Positions 35,121 through 47,030 of a stretch of 64,000 nt of DNA are shown here, one piece after another. Location of the stretch: NCBI GenBank assembly GCA_027943335.1, contig BSBK01002933.1, forward strand, positions 853,501 through 917,500, in the 5' to 3' direction. A program made the position numbers and the translations under genes. Positions within the stretch are counted from its first letter, which is position 1. Each line of letters starts with the position of its first letter. The notes beneath the pieces were generated by a model. It did not search any database, had not been told where the DNA came from, and saw only the letters and a list, made by a program, of their open reading frames with translations. This DNA is from Chamaecyparis obtusa. Lineage: Eukaryota > Streptophyta > Pinopsida > Cupressales > Cupressaceae.

Positions 35121-35134
35121 CTAAAGGGAGAGAT
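35121..35134 (+). promoter_or_regulatory. copia-2 polypurine tract
   Basis: CTAAAGGGAGAGAT immediately before the TGATGAACTA of the right LTR. Confidence 0.75.
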
Positions 35135-36574
35135 TGATGAACTATAACTAATTAAGAACCTGATTGAAGAACTTCAACTGATTAGAGATCACTGAGCACT
35201 GAATATTTATGTAAGATAATTGAATTAGTCTATATGTTGTCATTGATGTCAACTAGTTTTGACAGTACTTATCATGGAGTTGCAAATATCTAACACATCT
35301 TTATAAGAGAAGAGAAAGATGAAGAACTAAGATATCTACATTGAGGAAGATGGATATGACAGATGAGGATAAGGAATACTCTTGGTAACTTATTGATGAG
35401 TTTGTGACTTCATATTGTTGACTTTATTATGTTGGATTAATCTATTATGAAGTTGGGAGAAAAATGTTACAAAGCAGTGTGGTCAGTTAATGAAGCATTC
35501 CAGTATACACCGAGCAGTGTAGTGTATAACGAGCATAGTATAAACCGAGCTTGTGTTCACCGATGCATTTCTTTGTTAATCAAGAATGAACAAAAGAACT
35601 AAATGATTAGTTTAGCTGATAGAAATTGATGAGTGGGAATGCACCTCGTGATTAGGGTGGAAAGATAAAGTTTGTTATAAGATCAATGGCTAGAAAAATT
35701 CAAGGAAGATCGAAAGGAAAGAATTGAAACATGTTACTAACACATCAGCTGAGGAAGGTTTAAGCGACAAAATCTGATGGATGAGAAGAAAATAGTTTAC
35801 TTGTCTATTTAAGAGACTAGGGTTTCATTATGAAACTTATGCCAGAGGAAAGATAACTGTAGAGATATCGTGTGAACAAGTTTCATGCATGCCTGATCAA
35901 ACTAGTTAAGGAGAACCGAACTGTAGAGATTACGGAGAGACAGTAAGTTACTGAATATTGTTGAATAGAATTGATATATTGATCAGAGGATTTGAATGAG
36001 CATAATATAGATCTGTACATCTGCAAGAGAATTTGTATTGTAATCAGATCACCTGCTGTTGCAGTTTAACCATTGTAATCAGATAAATCTCTTAACTGAG
36101 TAGACTTGAAAGTCTTGTAATGTCATTCATAGAATATACATTTGTTATCCTATCAACCCCATAGTGAATGCTGGTTGGATGATAACGGTTAGTGTTAAAT
36201 CATCTAACAAGGCCACACCTTATAGTGTGTTTTGTAACCTTTAACAGGGTTGGCTCTTCACCGAGCTCACTTCAGAAGAGTGAACAATTTTGGGTTACTG
36301 GTCCTAGGTGGTTTTTCCCTTTACAGGGTTTCCACGTTAAATCTCTTATGTTATGTGTTGATTGTGATTATTGTTGTATATCATACTTTACATGTTTCAT
36401 ATTTGATTTGATCGGTAATTACTATAAGTTATTAACTGGTAATCGGTAAAAGCACAAACAGTTTACTATTCTATGTTACCGAGCTGCAAAAATTTGTTTA
36501 AATTGTTTTTGGATATACATTTTGTATTTGGTACTGTGGATAACTGATTCACCCCCCTCTCAGTTATTCTAACA
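35135..36574 (+). repeat. 3' LTR of copia-2
   Basis: 1440 bp, TGATGAACTATAACT to TTATTCTAACA. Pairs with 28911-30371. Confidence 0.88.
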
Positions 36575-36692
36575 CCCCTTGTGCAACAACCCTTGCAGTT
36601 GCCTATTCAATTCTTCACTCTCTACTGGATTCATCCTATGGGATGCCTTATTTGGTAAACTGGCCCTAGGAATCAATTCCATTTGATGAATA
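36575..36692. repeat. right copy of the 118-bp duplication flanking copia-2
   Basis: Repeats G2 RT residues around ASLPNKASHRMNPVESEELN. The G2 reading frame continues upstream from this copy toward 38536, while the left copy continues downstream, so together they give one uninterrupted RT with this part doubled. Confidence 0.88.
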
Positions 36693-37485
36693 ATATTTTT
36701 TATTTGTGGCAATCCATCAAGTACATTATCAAATACAATATCTTGAAACTCATCCAAAAGTCTATAAATTCTACAAGTACTTCTTTGACTTCATCTTTAT
36801 CAACTCTTGGAATTAAAGAAAAATACACATGTTCATGCTTTATTCCTTCTATAAACTTATTTCCATCAACTAAACATATACTAGCATTACTACATACCTT
36901 TTCCTTGATTTCCTTCAATGACTTTAGCTTATGTCAAACTTCTTCCTTTCTCAAGGAATAGGTATTTGCGTACCCATCATGTACATAAAATTTCCATGGT
37001 CTCCCTAACAATAAATGACAAACATCCATAGGTATAATATCACACAATACCTCATCATGATAGTTTCCAATTTTGAGATTTACCAAACACTATTCATTGA
37101 CCAAACCCTTGTGATCCTTTTGCAACCAACCAATTTTGTAGGGATTTTGATGATTTCTTCTTTCTAACTTCAATTTATCAGCCATTTTCTTTGAAATAAG
37201 ATTATCAGTACTACCACTATCAACAATAACATTGCATACTTTACCATTACACTTACACTTAGCATAAAATAAATTTTTCATTTGCTCAAGTTCCTTCTCA
37301 TCATTTAGCAAGGCTCTTTTGGTGACAAGGACCTCTACCCTTTCAAAATCTTCAGAATGTGATGACTTGTAATATTCATCTACATGTATAATATTTTCAT
37401 TACCATTTGGTCTTCTATTTATTCTCCCTTGATGTTGGGGACACTCATAAGCTCTATGTCCTTCCTCTTTGTAATGGAAACACAT
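36575..37485 (-). pseudogene. G2 gypsy: nucleocapsid knuckle, protease and start of RT
   Basis: On minus from 37485: the knuckle CFHYKEEGHRAYEC (second Cys is Tyr), a linker with NENIIHVDEYYKSSHSEDFE, then the protease active site CNVIVDSGSTDNLISKKMAD and NPYKIGWLQKDHKGLV. After a stop comes a CDI...LLLGRPWKF block (about 36990-37050), then FQDIVFDNVLDGLPQIKN leading into the RT start LPNKASHRMNPVESEELNRQ and LLHKG at 36575. The frame is interrupted by at least two stops and by a shift. DSGST is intact. The arrangement is that of a chromovirus-like Ty3 element. Confidence 0.8.
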
Positions 37486-38230
37486 CCCATGAAAACCTCC
37501 TCTTCCCGATCCTTGTCCTTTTCCTCTTTGATCTTTGTTAATTTGATCATGAGGGTGATAGGAATTATTTTCCCTTTGATTCTAACTACTACTATAATCA
37601 TAATTATTCTTCTTATCTTCATTTCAGCCTCCATAAGAATACCCACTTGGCCTTCCATCATGACCTCTTACACCTTGCTTTCTCTCAAACTCTTTTTTTA
37701 TTTTTTCTTCTACCTTCAAAGAAAATTGATATGCATCTTAAATGGTAGACATTCTTACCATTATCAAATCTTATTGAATACTCATCCTCAACCCATTTAT
37801 GTAATGGGTAACCTTCTCCTTGTTATATTTTTGAATGACCCATTTTGATAAGGACACGATGGAACTCTTTTGTATACTCCTGGATAGATTTTCTTGCTTT
37901 CTTCAACCCTTACATTTTATTTAAAAATCAAGCTCATAGTCAATAATAATGAACTACCTCTTTAGTTTTTCCACCATCCAGTACCACCTTGTTATCTTTT
38001 CCTTTGCTCTTTTATTTCTCTCCGACTGAACCTCTTTCCACCAAATATTGGAATGGCCTTTGTGAATTTGATCCTCTCAGGATCTTCTGTTTCCTCAAAC
38101 TCAAAGTACTCCTCCATATCATTGATCCAATTGATTGACTCTTCTAGATCAAGATTTCTAGAAAATGTAGAAACCTCAATCTTTGGTCTATTTCCAATCT
38201 TTTAAATGACCCTTAAAAACCTAGCTTCAT
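37486..38230 (-). pseudogene. G2 gypsy gag (capsid part)
   Basis: The minus reading from about 38190 gives KIEVSTFSRNLDLEESINWI followed by NDMEEYFEFEETEDPERI, then FTKAIPIFGGKRFSRREI-like wording where WW is expected. Downstream is a Gly/Arg/Asn-rich stretch before the knuckle (37490-37700). Frame changes and stops are frequent. The N-terminal block matches that of the gag/protease-only element at 8515-9528, placing both in one gypsy group. Confidence 0.7.
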
Positions 38231-38520
38231 CAGGATCCCTAGTCATTTCTTACTCTTCTTCAACTCTCCTTCTTCCTTAGATTCATCCTCAATTGCATCT
38301 CTTTCCCTAATACCAGTTCCTCTATGCAAATCCTCTTGTAGTGCTTGCACTTTCCTCTATAGTTCTCTAAAACCCTCTTCTGTCACACCTACAATTCTTC
38401 CACCATGATTCCTTTGTGCAAGCTTTTTTTTTTACTTATCTCTTAGACCCACAACCACAATCCTGGTGCAAACTACCTCACATTTGTCAATCTGTCTACA
38501 CATTCAGGAACTTTTTCTCT
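38231..38520 (-). other. G2 5' untranslated region and N-terminal gag remnant
   Basis: Between the primer site and the readable gag. A few acidic and Arg-rich traces on minus, but no frame I can follow. Confidence 0.4.
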
Positions 38521-38527
38521 GATACCA
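38516..38527 (-). promoter_or_regulatory. G2 primer binding site (iMet type)
   Basis: Minus strand TGGTATCAGAGA, 11 of 12 to the iMet primer site, two bases from the LTR edge at 38530. Confirms minus orientation of G2. Confidence 0.75.
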
Positions 38528-38529
38528 AT

Positions 38530-38625
38530 TGATGAAGGGTACTCCCCTTATTTATCCAAACACACACAACATAACAGATAAATAAACACAAAATTTCAAG
38601 AACAAATTAATGGCAAGAACATAAA
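38530..38625 (-). repeat. G2 5' LTR, inner part
   Basis: On minus it ends GGGGAGTACCCTTCATCA before the primer site. It is cut at 38625 by copia-3 and resumes at 46356, after the repeated ATAAA. Confidence 0.65.
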
Positions 38626-40112
38626 TGATGAAATACAATTGATTTAGAACTTGAATGGAGAATCTGTAATTCAAGATTACTAAGGAGTTGCTGATTAGAT
38701 ATGCAAGATGATTAAATCAGTATTATGTTGTCATTGATGTCAACTAGCTTGACAATACTTATCTTATAAGTTACTATACCGACACATCTAAAGAAAGGTG
38801 AAAGAGATGAAGAACATAAATATCTACATGAGGAAGATGTATATATCATATGAGGATAAGGAATACACTGAGTAACTTGTTGATGAGTCTATGAATTGAT
38901 GAAATTGACTTTATTATGTTGCATTCATCTATGATGAAGAATAGAGCTAAAAGACACAAAGCAGTGTTGTCGGTAAATAAAGCATTTTAGTATACACCGA
39001 TAGAATGTAGTGTATACCGAGTGTAGTGTTAACCGAGCTTGTGTTCACTGATGCATTTCTTTGTTAACCGAGCAAAATAGAAAGGAATTAAATGATTAGT
39101 TTAGCTGATAAAGTGATGAGCTGTAAAGTGTATGAAATCGAGGTAACAGATAAGGTTTGTTATGAAGATCGATGGCTAACATAAATAAAAAAGGATCTAA
39201 TGGAGCAGATTGAAACGTGTTATTGACACATCAGCTAAGGAAGCTTAAAGTAGCAAAATCTATGAATATGATTAAGCGACAAAATCTGATGGAGGAAAAG
39301 AAAATGATTTACTCGTCTATATAAGAGACATTGGTTTCATTATTGAAACATCACCGAAAGAAGAAGATACTACAGAATTATCACATGAACAAGTTTTCAT
39401 GCATTCTGATCATACTAGTTAATAAGAACCGAGTTGCAGAACAATTACCAAGCTACAAAGAGCAATTACTGACAGACAGTAAGTTGATATAGTATTAAAT
39501 CTGAAGTGGTATATTGATCAGAAAGATTTGAATGAGCTGAACATCGATTTATAAACTGCAATTGAAGTTGTTTCAAGGTAGATCATCTATTGTTACATAT
39601 TTAACCATTTTACATAGTCAAATCTCTTAACCGAGTGGACTATGAAAGTCTTTTGATGTTTCATTCATAGAGTGAACATTGTTATCCTGTCAACCCCAGA
39701 GTGACTGTTGGTTGGATGATAACTTCTGGCCTAAAATCCTCTAACAAGGTCACACCTAACAGTGTTTTTGTAACCTTTAATAGGGTTGGGTCTTCACCAA
39801 CCTCACTTCAAAAGAGTGAACAATTTTGGGTTGCCGGTCCCAGGTGGTTTTTCCCTTCACAAGGTTTCCACGTTAAATCTCTTGTGTTATGTGTTGATTG
39901 TGATATTTGTTTGTTATCATACTTTGCATATTACATGTTACATTTGATCAATAACTATTATAAAGTTTAGATTGACGATCGGTAAAAACACAAATAGTGA
40001 AAGTATTTTATGTTTACTGAGTAGCAGAAGTAGTAGAATTATTTTGGATTATACATTTTGTTTTGGGACAATGGATAACTGATTCACCCCCCCCCTCTCA
40101 GTTATTCTAACA
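38626..40112 (+). repeat. 5' LTR of copia-3
   Basis: TGATGAAATACAATTG to TTATTCTAACA; 1487 bp. Confidence 0.92.
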
Positions 40113-40114
40113 AT

Positions 40115-40126
40115 TGGTATCAGAGC
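40115..40126 (+). promoter_or_regulatory. copia-3 primer binding site (iMet)
   Basis: TGGTATCAGAGC, a full 12 of 12 match to the iMet primer site, two bases after the LTR. Confidence 0.9.
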
Positions 40127-40176
40127 AACGGTTGCTTAGAATAGAGTTTTAAGGACTCCAACAAAAAGGTCTCAAG

Positions 40177-41028
40177 ATGTATAAGAGGAAAGTGCCAAAG
40201 TTGAACAAAGATAACTTCATAGTATGGCAAAGCTAGATGAAGTTGCACATATCTGGGATTGGGAATTCTGCACTAGAACTGATGGAGAATGGCTACATTG
40301 AATCGACATTAGGTCCCTTGACACTTGATCAACTAAAGGACAGACATGAACACAATATCACTATGATGGAACTTGTTGCTACCTGTACCGATGCTGAATT
40401 TGAAGACATCAAGGGTTGTGATACAACTAAGAAGATGTGGGACAAGCTGACTCTAATATATAGTGGAGATGCAAATGTTAAGAGAGCCAAAGCAGAAAGC
40501 CTAAGAGGTCGATTTGATGATATGAAGATGAAAGAAGGTGAGAACATTGTGCAATACACAAATAGACTAAAAGAAGTACATGCTATTAGAGCATCTAGTT
40601 GAGTTATTGACGATGAAATAGTGATAAGAAAGATTCTCAAAAATTTTCTGCCAGTTTATGCGATCAGGATCTCTACAATTCATGAAACAAGAGCTACATC
40701 CAACCTTACTCTTGACACTCTAATTGGTAAGCTTACAACCTTTGAATTGAATAATTTTGACAACAGTGTTGTACCTTTTGTTGAATCCACTTTTATGTCT
40801 TCTTTTAAGATTGGTAAGTCTAGTAGCAAGAATGATAAGAATAATGATAGTGATAGTAATACCGATGATGAACTTGATGAGCTTGAAGCTCTTATGGCTA
40901 GAAGATTGCCCAAAGGTAAGGGAAGGTATAGAGGCAAGTTACCCTTAGCATGTTTTAATTTTAAAGAAGTTAGCCACATCGCTGCTAGATGTCCGAATAA
41001 GAAAGATGATGATAGATCCAAAGACTGA
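40177..41028 (+). pseudogene. copia-3 gag
   Basis: From ATG at 40177: MYKRKVPKLNKDNFIVWQS then a TAG (40213-40215), MKLHISGIGNSALELMENGY, DRHEHNITMMELVATCTDAE, AESLRGRFDDMKMKEGENIV. A TGA lies at about 40600 where copia-2 has Gly. The second part reads LTLDTLIGKLTTFELNNFDN and ends with the knuckle CFNFKEVSHIAARC, in which Cys 2 is Phe and the Gly before His is Ser. The TGA at 41026-41028 ends it. All parts share one frame with the later pol start, as expected for a single copia polyprotein. Confidence 0.85.
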
Positions 41029-44000
41029 TCTGAAGGAAGCTATGGGAGAAGAGTCAACAGAGGCTACCAACACAACAACAGAGATAACCAAGATAGCTAT
41101 GACAAAGGAAAAAAGGTATGTTACATAGCCGAAGAATTTGAATCTAAATCTGACACTGATGATGATGTAGTAGTATTTGTTGCCATGAAAGATGATTCAG
41201 AGGAAGAAGAGAAACATGAAGACACATCACTAATCTCTAAAGTAAGTAGAAATGATACATGGATCATAGACAGTGGTTGTACACATCATATGACTAGTGA
41301 TATAGAGAAATTTGATCTACTTGATGAATATGATGGAGGATCTGTTAGAATGGAAAATGATGCACCTTGTATGGTGAGAGGTAAAGGTTCACTAATGATT
41401 AATGATAGAATAAAATGTGAAAATGCATATTGGGTAGATGGACTAAACTATAATTTGTTAAGTGTGGCACAGCTGAATAACTCAGGCCACCGACTTGCTT
41501 TTGAGAGCATAAAGGTAATAATCTATGATAATGGAGGAAGACTTGTCGGAACCGGTACACAATCCAAAGGTAATCTATTTTATCTTGATATTGTTCAGTC
41601 TTCTTGTTTATTAATGAAGGATGAAGATGCATGGTTGTGGCATAAGAGGTTATGTCATGTGAATTTTGATAACATGATCAAGATTAGTAAGAATAAAAGA
41701 GTTAGAGGGTTGCCTAACTTGTCAAAACTGGATCATGATATGTGCCATGAATGTCATAAAGGTAAGATGACTAAGTCTAGTTTTAAGAGCAAATACTACT
41801 CAACAAAGAAGATACTTCAGTTGGTTCATACCGACCTATGTGGTCCTATGAGAACTCAGAGCTATTATGGTGATAGATACTTTATTCTTTTTGTTGATGA
41901 CTGTTATGTTCTTGAAAGAGAAATCTGAAGCATTTAAGATGTTTAAGTGGTATAAGGCAAAAGTAGAAAAAGAGACTGGAAAATAAATTAAATGCTTAAG
42001 ATCTGATAGAGGAGGTGAATTTATCTCTGATGAATTTACTAATTTATTTAATGAGAATGGTATTAAGAGACAGGTCTCTACACCGAGAACACCTCAGCAG
42101 AATGGGATTACTGAAAGAAGGAACAAGTCAATCATTGACTATGCTAGAACACTGATGATACAAAAGAATGTTTCTTAGACATATTAGAGAGAAGCTATCA
42201 GTACAACTATATATGTGCTTAATCGAGTACAACTGAAGAAGGACACCAACCGGACACCTTATGAGCTATGGTTTGGACACAAACCTACTATAAGTTATTT
42301 CAAGATTTTTGGAAGAAAATGTTTTATTCCAAAAGATGAGAGAAATGGGAAATTTGATTCTAAAGGTGATGAAGGAATATTCTTAGGATATTCTACTAAG
42401 AGTAAAGCATAAAAACGTCTGGATAAGGTTACAAATAAGATGATTGAAAGTACTAATGTTCATGTTGATGAGTTTGATGACATGAACACCGAAGAAAGAA
42501 AGGAACCGGAAGACTATGGTAGATTCACTTACATTGAACTTCCTAATTATCTATCGAAGTCACAACCTATGATAACCAGTCAACAGGAAAATAACCTTGA
42601 GGAACAAGAAAGGGAAACCGATGAACAAAATGGTGCTACCGAGCAAGCACATGACCTTGAACAGGATGAACAAGAAAGAATAAACCGAGTACTGGCTAGT
42701 TTTGTCAGAAGACATCATCCCGAGACACAAATTATTGGAGACAGACAAGCTAGAATGCAGACTAGAAGCAAAACAAGACAAGGTACATGTCTAGTTTGTG
42801 AATTTGAACCAAAGAATGTGAAAGTTGCATTAGAGAATGAAGAATGGATTAATGCAATGAAAGAGGAAATAGAACAAATAGAGAAAAACAAAACTTGGTC
42901 CTTAGTACCCCGACTTAAAGATAAGAATGTTATCAGTACAAAATGGATATTCAGAAACAAGCTGAATGAAAATGGTGAAGTGACAAGAAATAAAATGAGA
43001 TTGGTATGCAATGGATATGCACAGGAAGAAGGCATTGACTATGGTGAGACATTTACACCTATTGCTAGATTGGAAGGAGTTAGAATGCTACTTGCATATG
43101 CTGCACACAAGAAATTTAAAGTTTATCAAATGGATGTGAAGTCAACATTTCTAAATGGTATACTTGAAGAAGAGGTCTACATAGAACAACCTGAAGGATT
43201 CGTTGATCCAGACAACAGAAACATGGTATGTAGATTACACAAAGCTTTATATGGTTTGAAGCAAGCACTGAGAGCATGGTATGAAAGGCTACATACTTAC
43301 TTGTTAAGTATTGGATTTGTAAGAACTAGTGAAAACAACAATTTGTACATGAAAGGTGATACTGATTGACACTATTCTTATTGCTGAAATTTTTGTTGAT
43401 GATATTATTTTTGGAGGTCAAGATCATGTATGTAAATCTTTTTTTGATGACATGAGGAATGAGTTTGAAATGTCTATGTTCGGAGAGATTAAATTCTTTC
43501 TCAGATTACAAGTAATTCAACAGAGTGATGGGATATTCATCACACAGTCCAAGTACATAAAGGAAGTCTTGAAGACATTTGGCATGGAAGATGCTAAACC
43601 TGTAGGAACACCAATGGCTACTGGAAGTAAACTAAAAAAGGAAGATGAAACTGCAGAGGTAAACCAGACACTTTACCGATCCATGATTGGTAAACTAATG
43701 TATGTAGTTCACAGTAGACTAGATATAGCACATGTTGTGGGAATTGTTGCTAGATATTCTGCTAATCCTAGAGAATCACACATGATTTCTACCAAAAGGA
43801 TCTTAAGATATCTGAAAAAGATAGAGGATTATGGATTATTGTATCCTAAGGAAGGTAAGTTTGAGTTGAAGGTTTATACTGATGTTGATTGGGCTGGAAA
43901 TTTGGATGATAGAAAAAGTACCACCGGAGGAGCATTTTTCTTTGGTGAAAGACTTGTAACCTGGACAAGTAAAAAGTAGGCTTGTATTTCTTAGTCTACA

Positions 44001-44345
44001 ACTTAAGCAGAGTATGTTGCTACTGCTACTAATTTCTCAAACATTGCATATATCAGGCAAGTGTTGGAAGGAATGAATGAGGTAATCACTGACCCGGTGA
44101 TTATATACTGTGACAACACAAGTGCTATTAATATTTCAAAGAATCTAGTGATGCACTCTAAGACAAAGCATATATCAATTAAATATCACTACTTAAGAGA
44201 ACAAGTGCAAGAGAAGCTAGTGAAGTTAGAATTTGTTACATCCAAAGAACAACTTGCAGATATCTTTACAAAGCCTCTACCGAAGGACACATTTGAATAT
44301 TTGAGGACTAGAATTGGGGTTTTTCCCCTATCTATCGATCACTAA
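41029..44345 (+). pseudogene. copia-3 pol (protease, integrase, RT, RNase H)
   Basis: Protease: TWIIDSGCTHHMTSDIEKFD. Pre-integrase: LWHKRLCHVNFDNMIKIS and MCHECHKGKMTKSSFK. Integrase core: VHTDLCGPMRTQSYYGDRYF, then a 17-bp deletion near 41900 between GATGA-containing direct repeats, RSDRGGEF, and NGITERRN; D-D-E are all present. RT (42440-43369): [36 protein letters not shown], then a 1-bp shift near 43366, and FVDDIIFG. RNase H: YTDVDWAGNLDDRKSTTGGA, stop at 43977, IYCDNTSAINISKNLVMHSK, SKEQLADIFTKPLPKDTFE. It ends with TAA at 44343. Same family as copia-2 but less damaged at catalytic sites. Confidence 0.87.
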
Positions 44346-44851
44346 TGTGATCTAGATGTTGCATCAACCTAATCTTATTAGATGATCACACTTGTTGATG
44401 CAGCATAGTTCACACTTTGGACATTATTCAAGGTTGTGATTAAGATTGAAGAACTTAAACAGATTGAGATATCAGTATACAAAGATACAGAGATTGTATT
44501 GGACAACAAAGAGTTGCTTAGCTACTACAAGAGCTGATTGTTTATTTGTTTCTTTGGCATTATTGTCAAAGGGAGAGATAAATAATATGAAAAGGAAAAG
44601 GAGAGATATGTACCAATGAGAACTATCTAAGGGAGAGATAATCTGAAAGAAAGAAACAGGAACAGGAACCTGAGAGCTGAAAAGATTATATCTACAAAAT
44701 GACAAAGTTGTATTTTATAATGTTGTTTGGTATCGTAGTGATTAAACATATTAAGCCAGGGAGAGCTTACACAACATTTGATTATAGAGTTGTAGAATAC
44801 ATGTTTGGTATGTGTATGGTACATTTCATATTTCTTGAGTTGCCATCAATG
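44346..44851. other. non-coding region between copia-3 pol and its 3' LTR
   Basis: Colinear with 34613-35120 of copia-2. Purine-rich, no real gene; short frames here are chance. Confidence 0.6.
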
Positions 44852-44865
44852 CCAAAGGGAGAGAT
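44852..44865 (+). promoter_or_regulatory. copia-3 polypurine tract
   Basis: CCAAAGGGAGAGAT directly before TGATGAACTA. Confidence 0.8.
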
Positions 44866-46350
44866 TGATGAACTACAACTGATTTAGAACCTGAATGGAG
44901 AATCTATAATTCAAGATTACTAAGGAGTTTCTGATTAGATATGCAAGATGATTAAATCAGTATTATGTTCTTATTGATGTCAACTAGCTTGACAATACTT
45001 ATCTTATAAGTTACTATACCGACACATCTAAAGAAAGGTGAAAGAGATGAAGAACATAAATATCTACATGAGGAAGATGTATATGTCAGATGAGGATAAG
45101 GAATACATTGAGTAACTTGTTGATGAGTCTATGACTTGATGAAATTGACTTTATCATGTTGCATTCATCTATGATAAAGAATAGAGTTGAAAGACACAAA
45201 GCAGTGTTGTCGGTAAATAAATCATTTTAGTATACACCGACAGAATGTAGTGTATACTAAGCGTAGTGTTAACCGAGCTTGTGTTCACCGATGCATTTCT
45301 TTGTTAACTGAACAAAACAAAAAGGAATTAAATGATCAGTTTAACCGATAAAGTGATGAGTTGTAAAGTGTATGAAATCGAGGTAATAGATAAGGTTTGT
45401 TATGAAGATCGATGGCTAACATAAATAAAAAAGGATCTAATGGAGTAGATTGAAACATGTTACTAACACATTAGCCGAGGAAGCTTAAAGCGGCAAAATC
45501 TATGAATATGATTAAGCGGCAAAATCTGATGGAGGAAAAGAAAATGATTTACTCGTCTATATAAGAGACATTGGTTTCATTATTGAAACATCACCGGAAG
45601 AAGAAGATACTGCAGAATTATCGCGTGAACAAGTTTTCATGCATTCTGATCATACTAGCTAATAAGAACCGAGTTGCAGAACAATTACCGAGCTACAGAG
45701 AGAAATTACCAATGAACAGTAAGTTGATATAGTATTAAATCTGAAGTGGTCTATTGATCAGAAAGATTTGAATGAGCTGAACATTGATCTGTAAACTACA
45801 ATTGAAGTTGTTTCAAGGCAGATCATCTACTGTTACATATTTAACCATTATACACAATCAAATCTCTTAACCGAGTGGACTATGAAAGTCTTTTGATGTT
45901 TCATTCATAGAGTGAACATTGTTATCATGTCAACCCCAGAGTGACTGCTGGTTGGACGATAACTTTTGATCTAAAATCCTCTAACAAGGTCACACCTAAC
46001 AGTGTGTTTGTAACCTTTAACAGGGTTGGGTCTTCACCGACCTCACTTCAGAAGAGTGAACAATTTTGGGTTGCCGGTCCCAGGTGGTTTTTCCCTTCAC
46101 AGGGTTTCCACATTAAATCTCTCGTGTTATGTGTTGATTGTGATATTTGTTTGTTATCATACTTTGCATATTACATGTTAGATTTGATCGGTAACTGTTA
46201 TAAAGTTTAGATTGACAATCATTAAAAACACAGACAGTGAAAGTATTTTATGTTTACCGAGTAGCAGAAGTAGTAGAATTGTTTTGGATTATACATTTTG
46301 TTTTGGGACAATGGATAATTGATTCACCCCCCCTCTCAGTTATTCTAATA
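44866..46350 (+). repeat. 3' LTR of copia-3
   Basis: 1485 bp, TGATGAACTACAACTG to TTATTCTAATA; the terminal CA has become TA. The 5-bp ATAAA repeat follows. Confidence 0.92.
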
Positions 46351-46355
46351 ATAAA

Positions 46356-47030
46356 TACTTGCTTTCTATTATCTTCAATGAAAAAACATTACAATATTCA
46401 GAAAAGTAACATGCTACAACCACATGGGCATTTTCACTACAATAATCTACAAGACATAGCCACAATCTGCACTTATGAAATTGAACCCCAAAATCCCCCT
46501 TTAGCCCTATTTAAGTAGCACAATTAGTCACCTAAGAATATTCTAACAAGTAAAATTTTCCCATTTTGACACCTGATAGTTCAATTTCCCACCTTAAGTG
46601 ATTTTTCTCTCTTTGTTTTGTATTGAAACTAGAGTCCTAGAGGCACAACTTGTGAACTATTGAGTCAATTGGCTATTATGACCCCATTTTGAAAATGCCA
46701 CAGAGTGCTCTACACCTTAGCCTTGCAAAGAACCATCTGATCAAAGTTTGACCCCTTTTCAAAGCCTTTAAAGCCTTCAAAATTGAGTTCAGAGTTTTTG
46801 TACCACCATGCCAAAACAAAAAATTCAATATCTTTAAAACCAAACTTGATCTATCAATGAAACTTTACCAATGAGCTCATATATCCAAAATGAACCTCCA
46901 TGAAGCAATTGGAACAATCTTTGCTCAAATGATCAACCTACTAAAAATATTAACCCTGTCCAAAGGTAGCCCTTATTGAAAACTAAACAATATATTTTTT
47001 GGGTGATGAAAGATTGCTCTTACACCCTGG
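46356..47030 (-). repeat. G2 5' LTR, outer part (end not resolved)
   Basis: Continues the LTR broken at 38625. A TATA-like string on minus (TACTTAAATAGGG, plus about 46505-46517) fits an LTR promoter. I cannot fix the outer end because the 3' LTR is absent; part of this interval may be flanking DNA. Confidence 0.4.

Larger units (their letters stand above)
28911..36574 (+). mobile_element. copia-2: nearly full-length Ty1/copia retrotransposon inserted in G2
   Basis: Two LTRs (28911-30371 and 35135-36574), an iMet primer site, a gag-pol with the copia order Gag-protease-integrase-RT-RNase H, and a purine tract before the right LTR. LTRs look about 95% identical by eye, so the insertion is not very old. 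No 5-bp target duplication is present; instead 118 bp of G2 RT is repeated on both sides. The first base of the left LTR is A instead of T. Pol is broken by several stops and shifts, so the element is not autonomous. It belongs to the same family as copia-3. Confidence 0.88.
38626..46350 (+). mobile_element. copia-3: full-length Ty1/copia retrotransposon inserted in the G2 5' LTR
   Basis: LTRs of 1487 and 1485 bp (38626-40112 and 44866-46350), an exact iMet primer site, gag-pol in copia order, a purine tract, and a perfect 5-bp target duplication ATAAA (38621-38625 and 46351-46355). The element is structurally complete at 7725 bp but coding is broken by a gag stop, a deletion in integrase, two pol stops and a frameshift in RT. 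The integrase acidic residues, lost in copia-2, are still present. LTRs are about 95% identical by eye. Confidence 0.93.

Noticed and set aside
36192..36449. An open frame containing KSEQFWV and GPRWFFP, repeated at 39701-39970 and 45941-46210
   Set aside because: All three are the same inner end of copia LTRs. The frame is not open in the copia-2 left LTR and has no separate start context, so it reflects LTR repetition rather than a gene.
37384..37848. 154-codon plus-strand hydrophobic frame
   Set aside because: Shadow of the minus-strand G2 gag/knuckle region; Leu/Ile/Ser-rich composition follows from antisense reading of Lys/Glu/Arg codons.
40115..40126. tRNA-like match (initiator Met) at this and similar sites
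   Set aside because: These are retrotransposon primer binding sites of 10-12 matching bases, not tRNA genes; no cloverleaf surrounds them.
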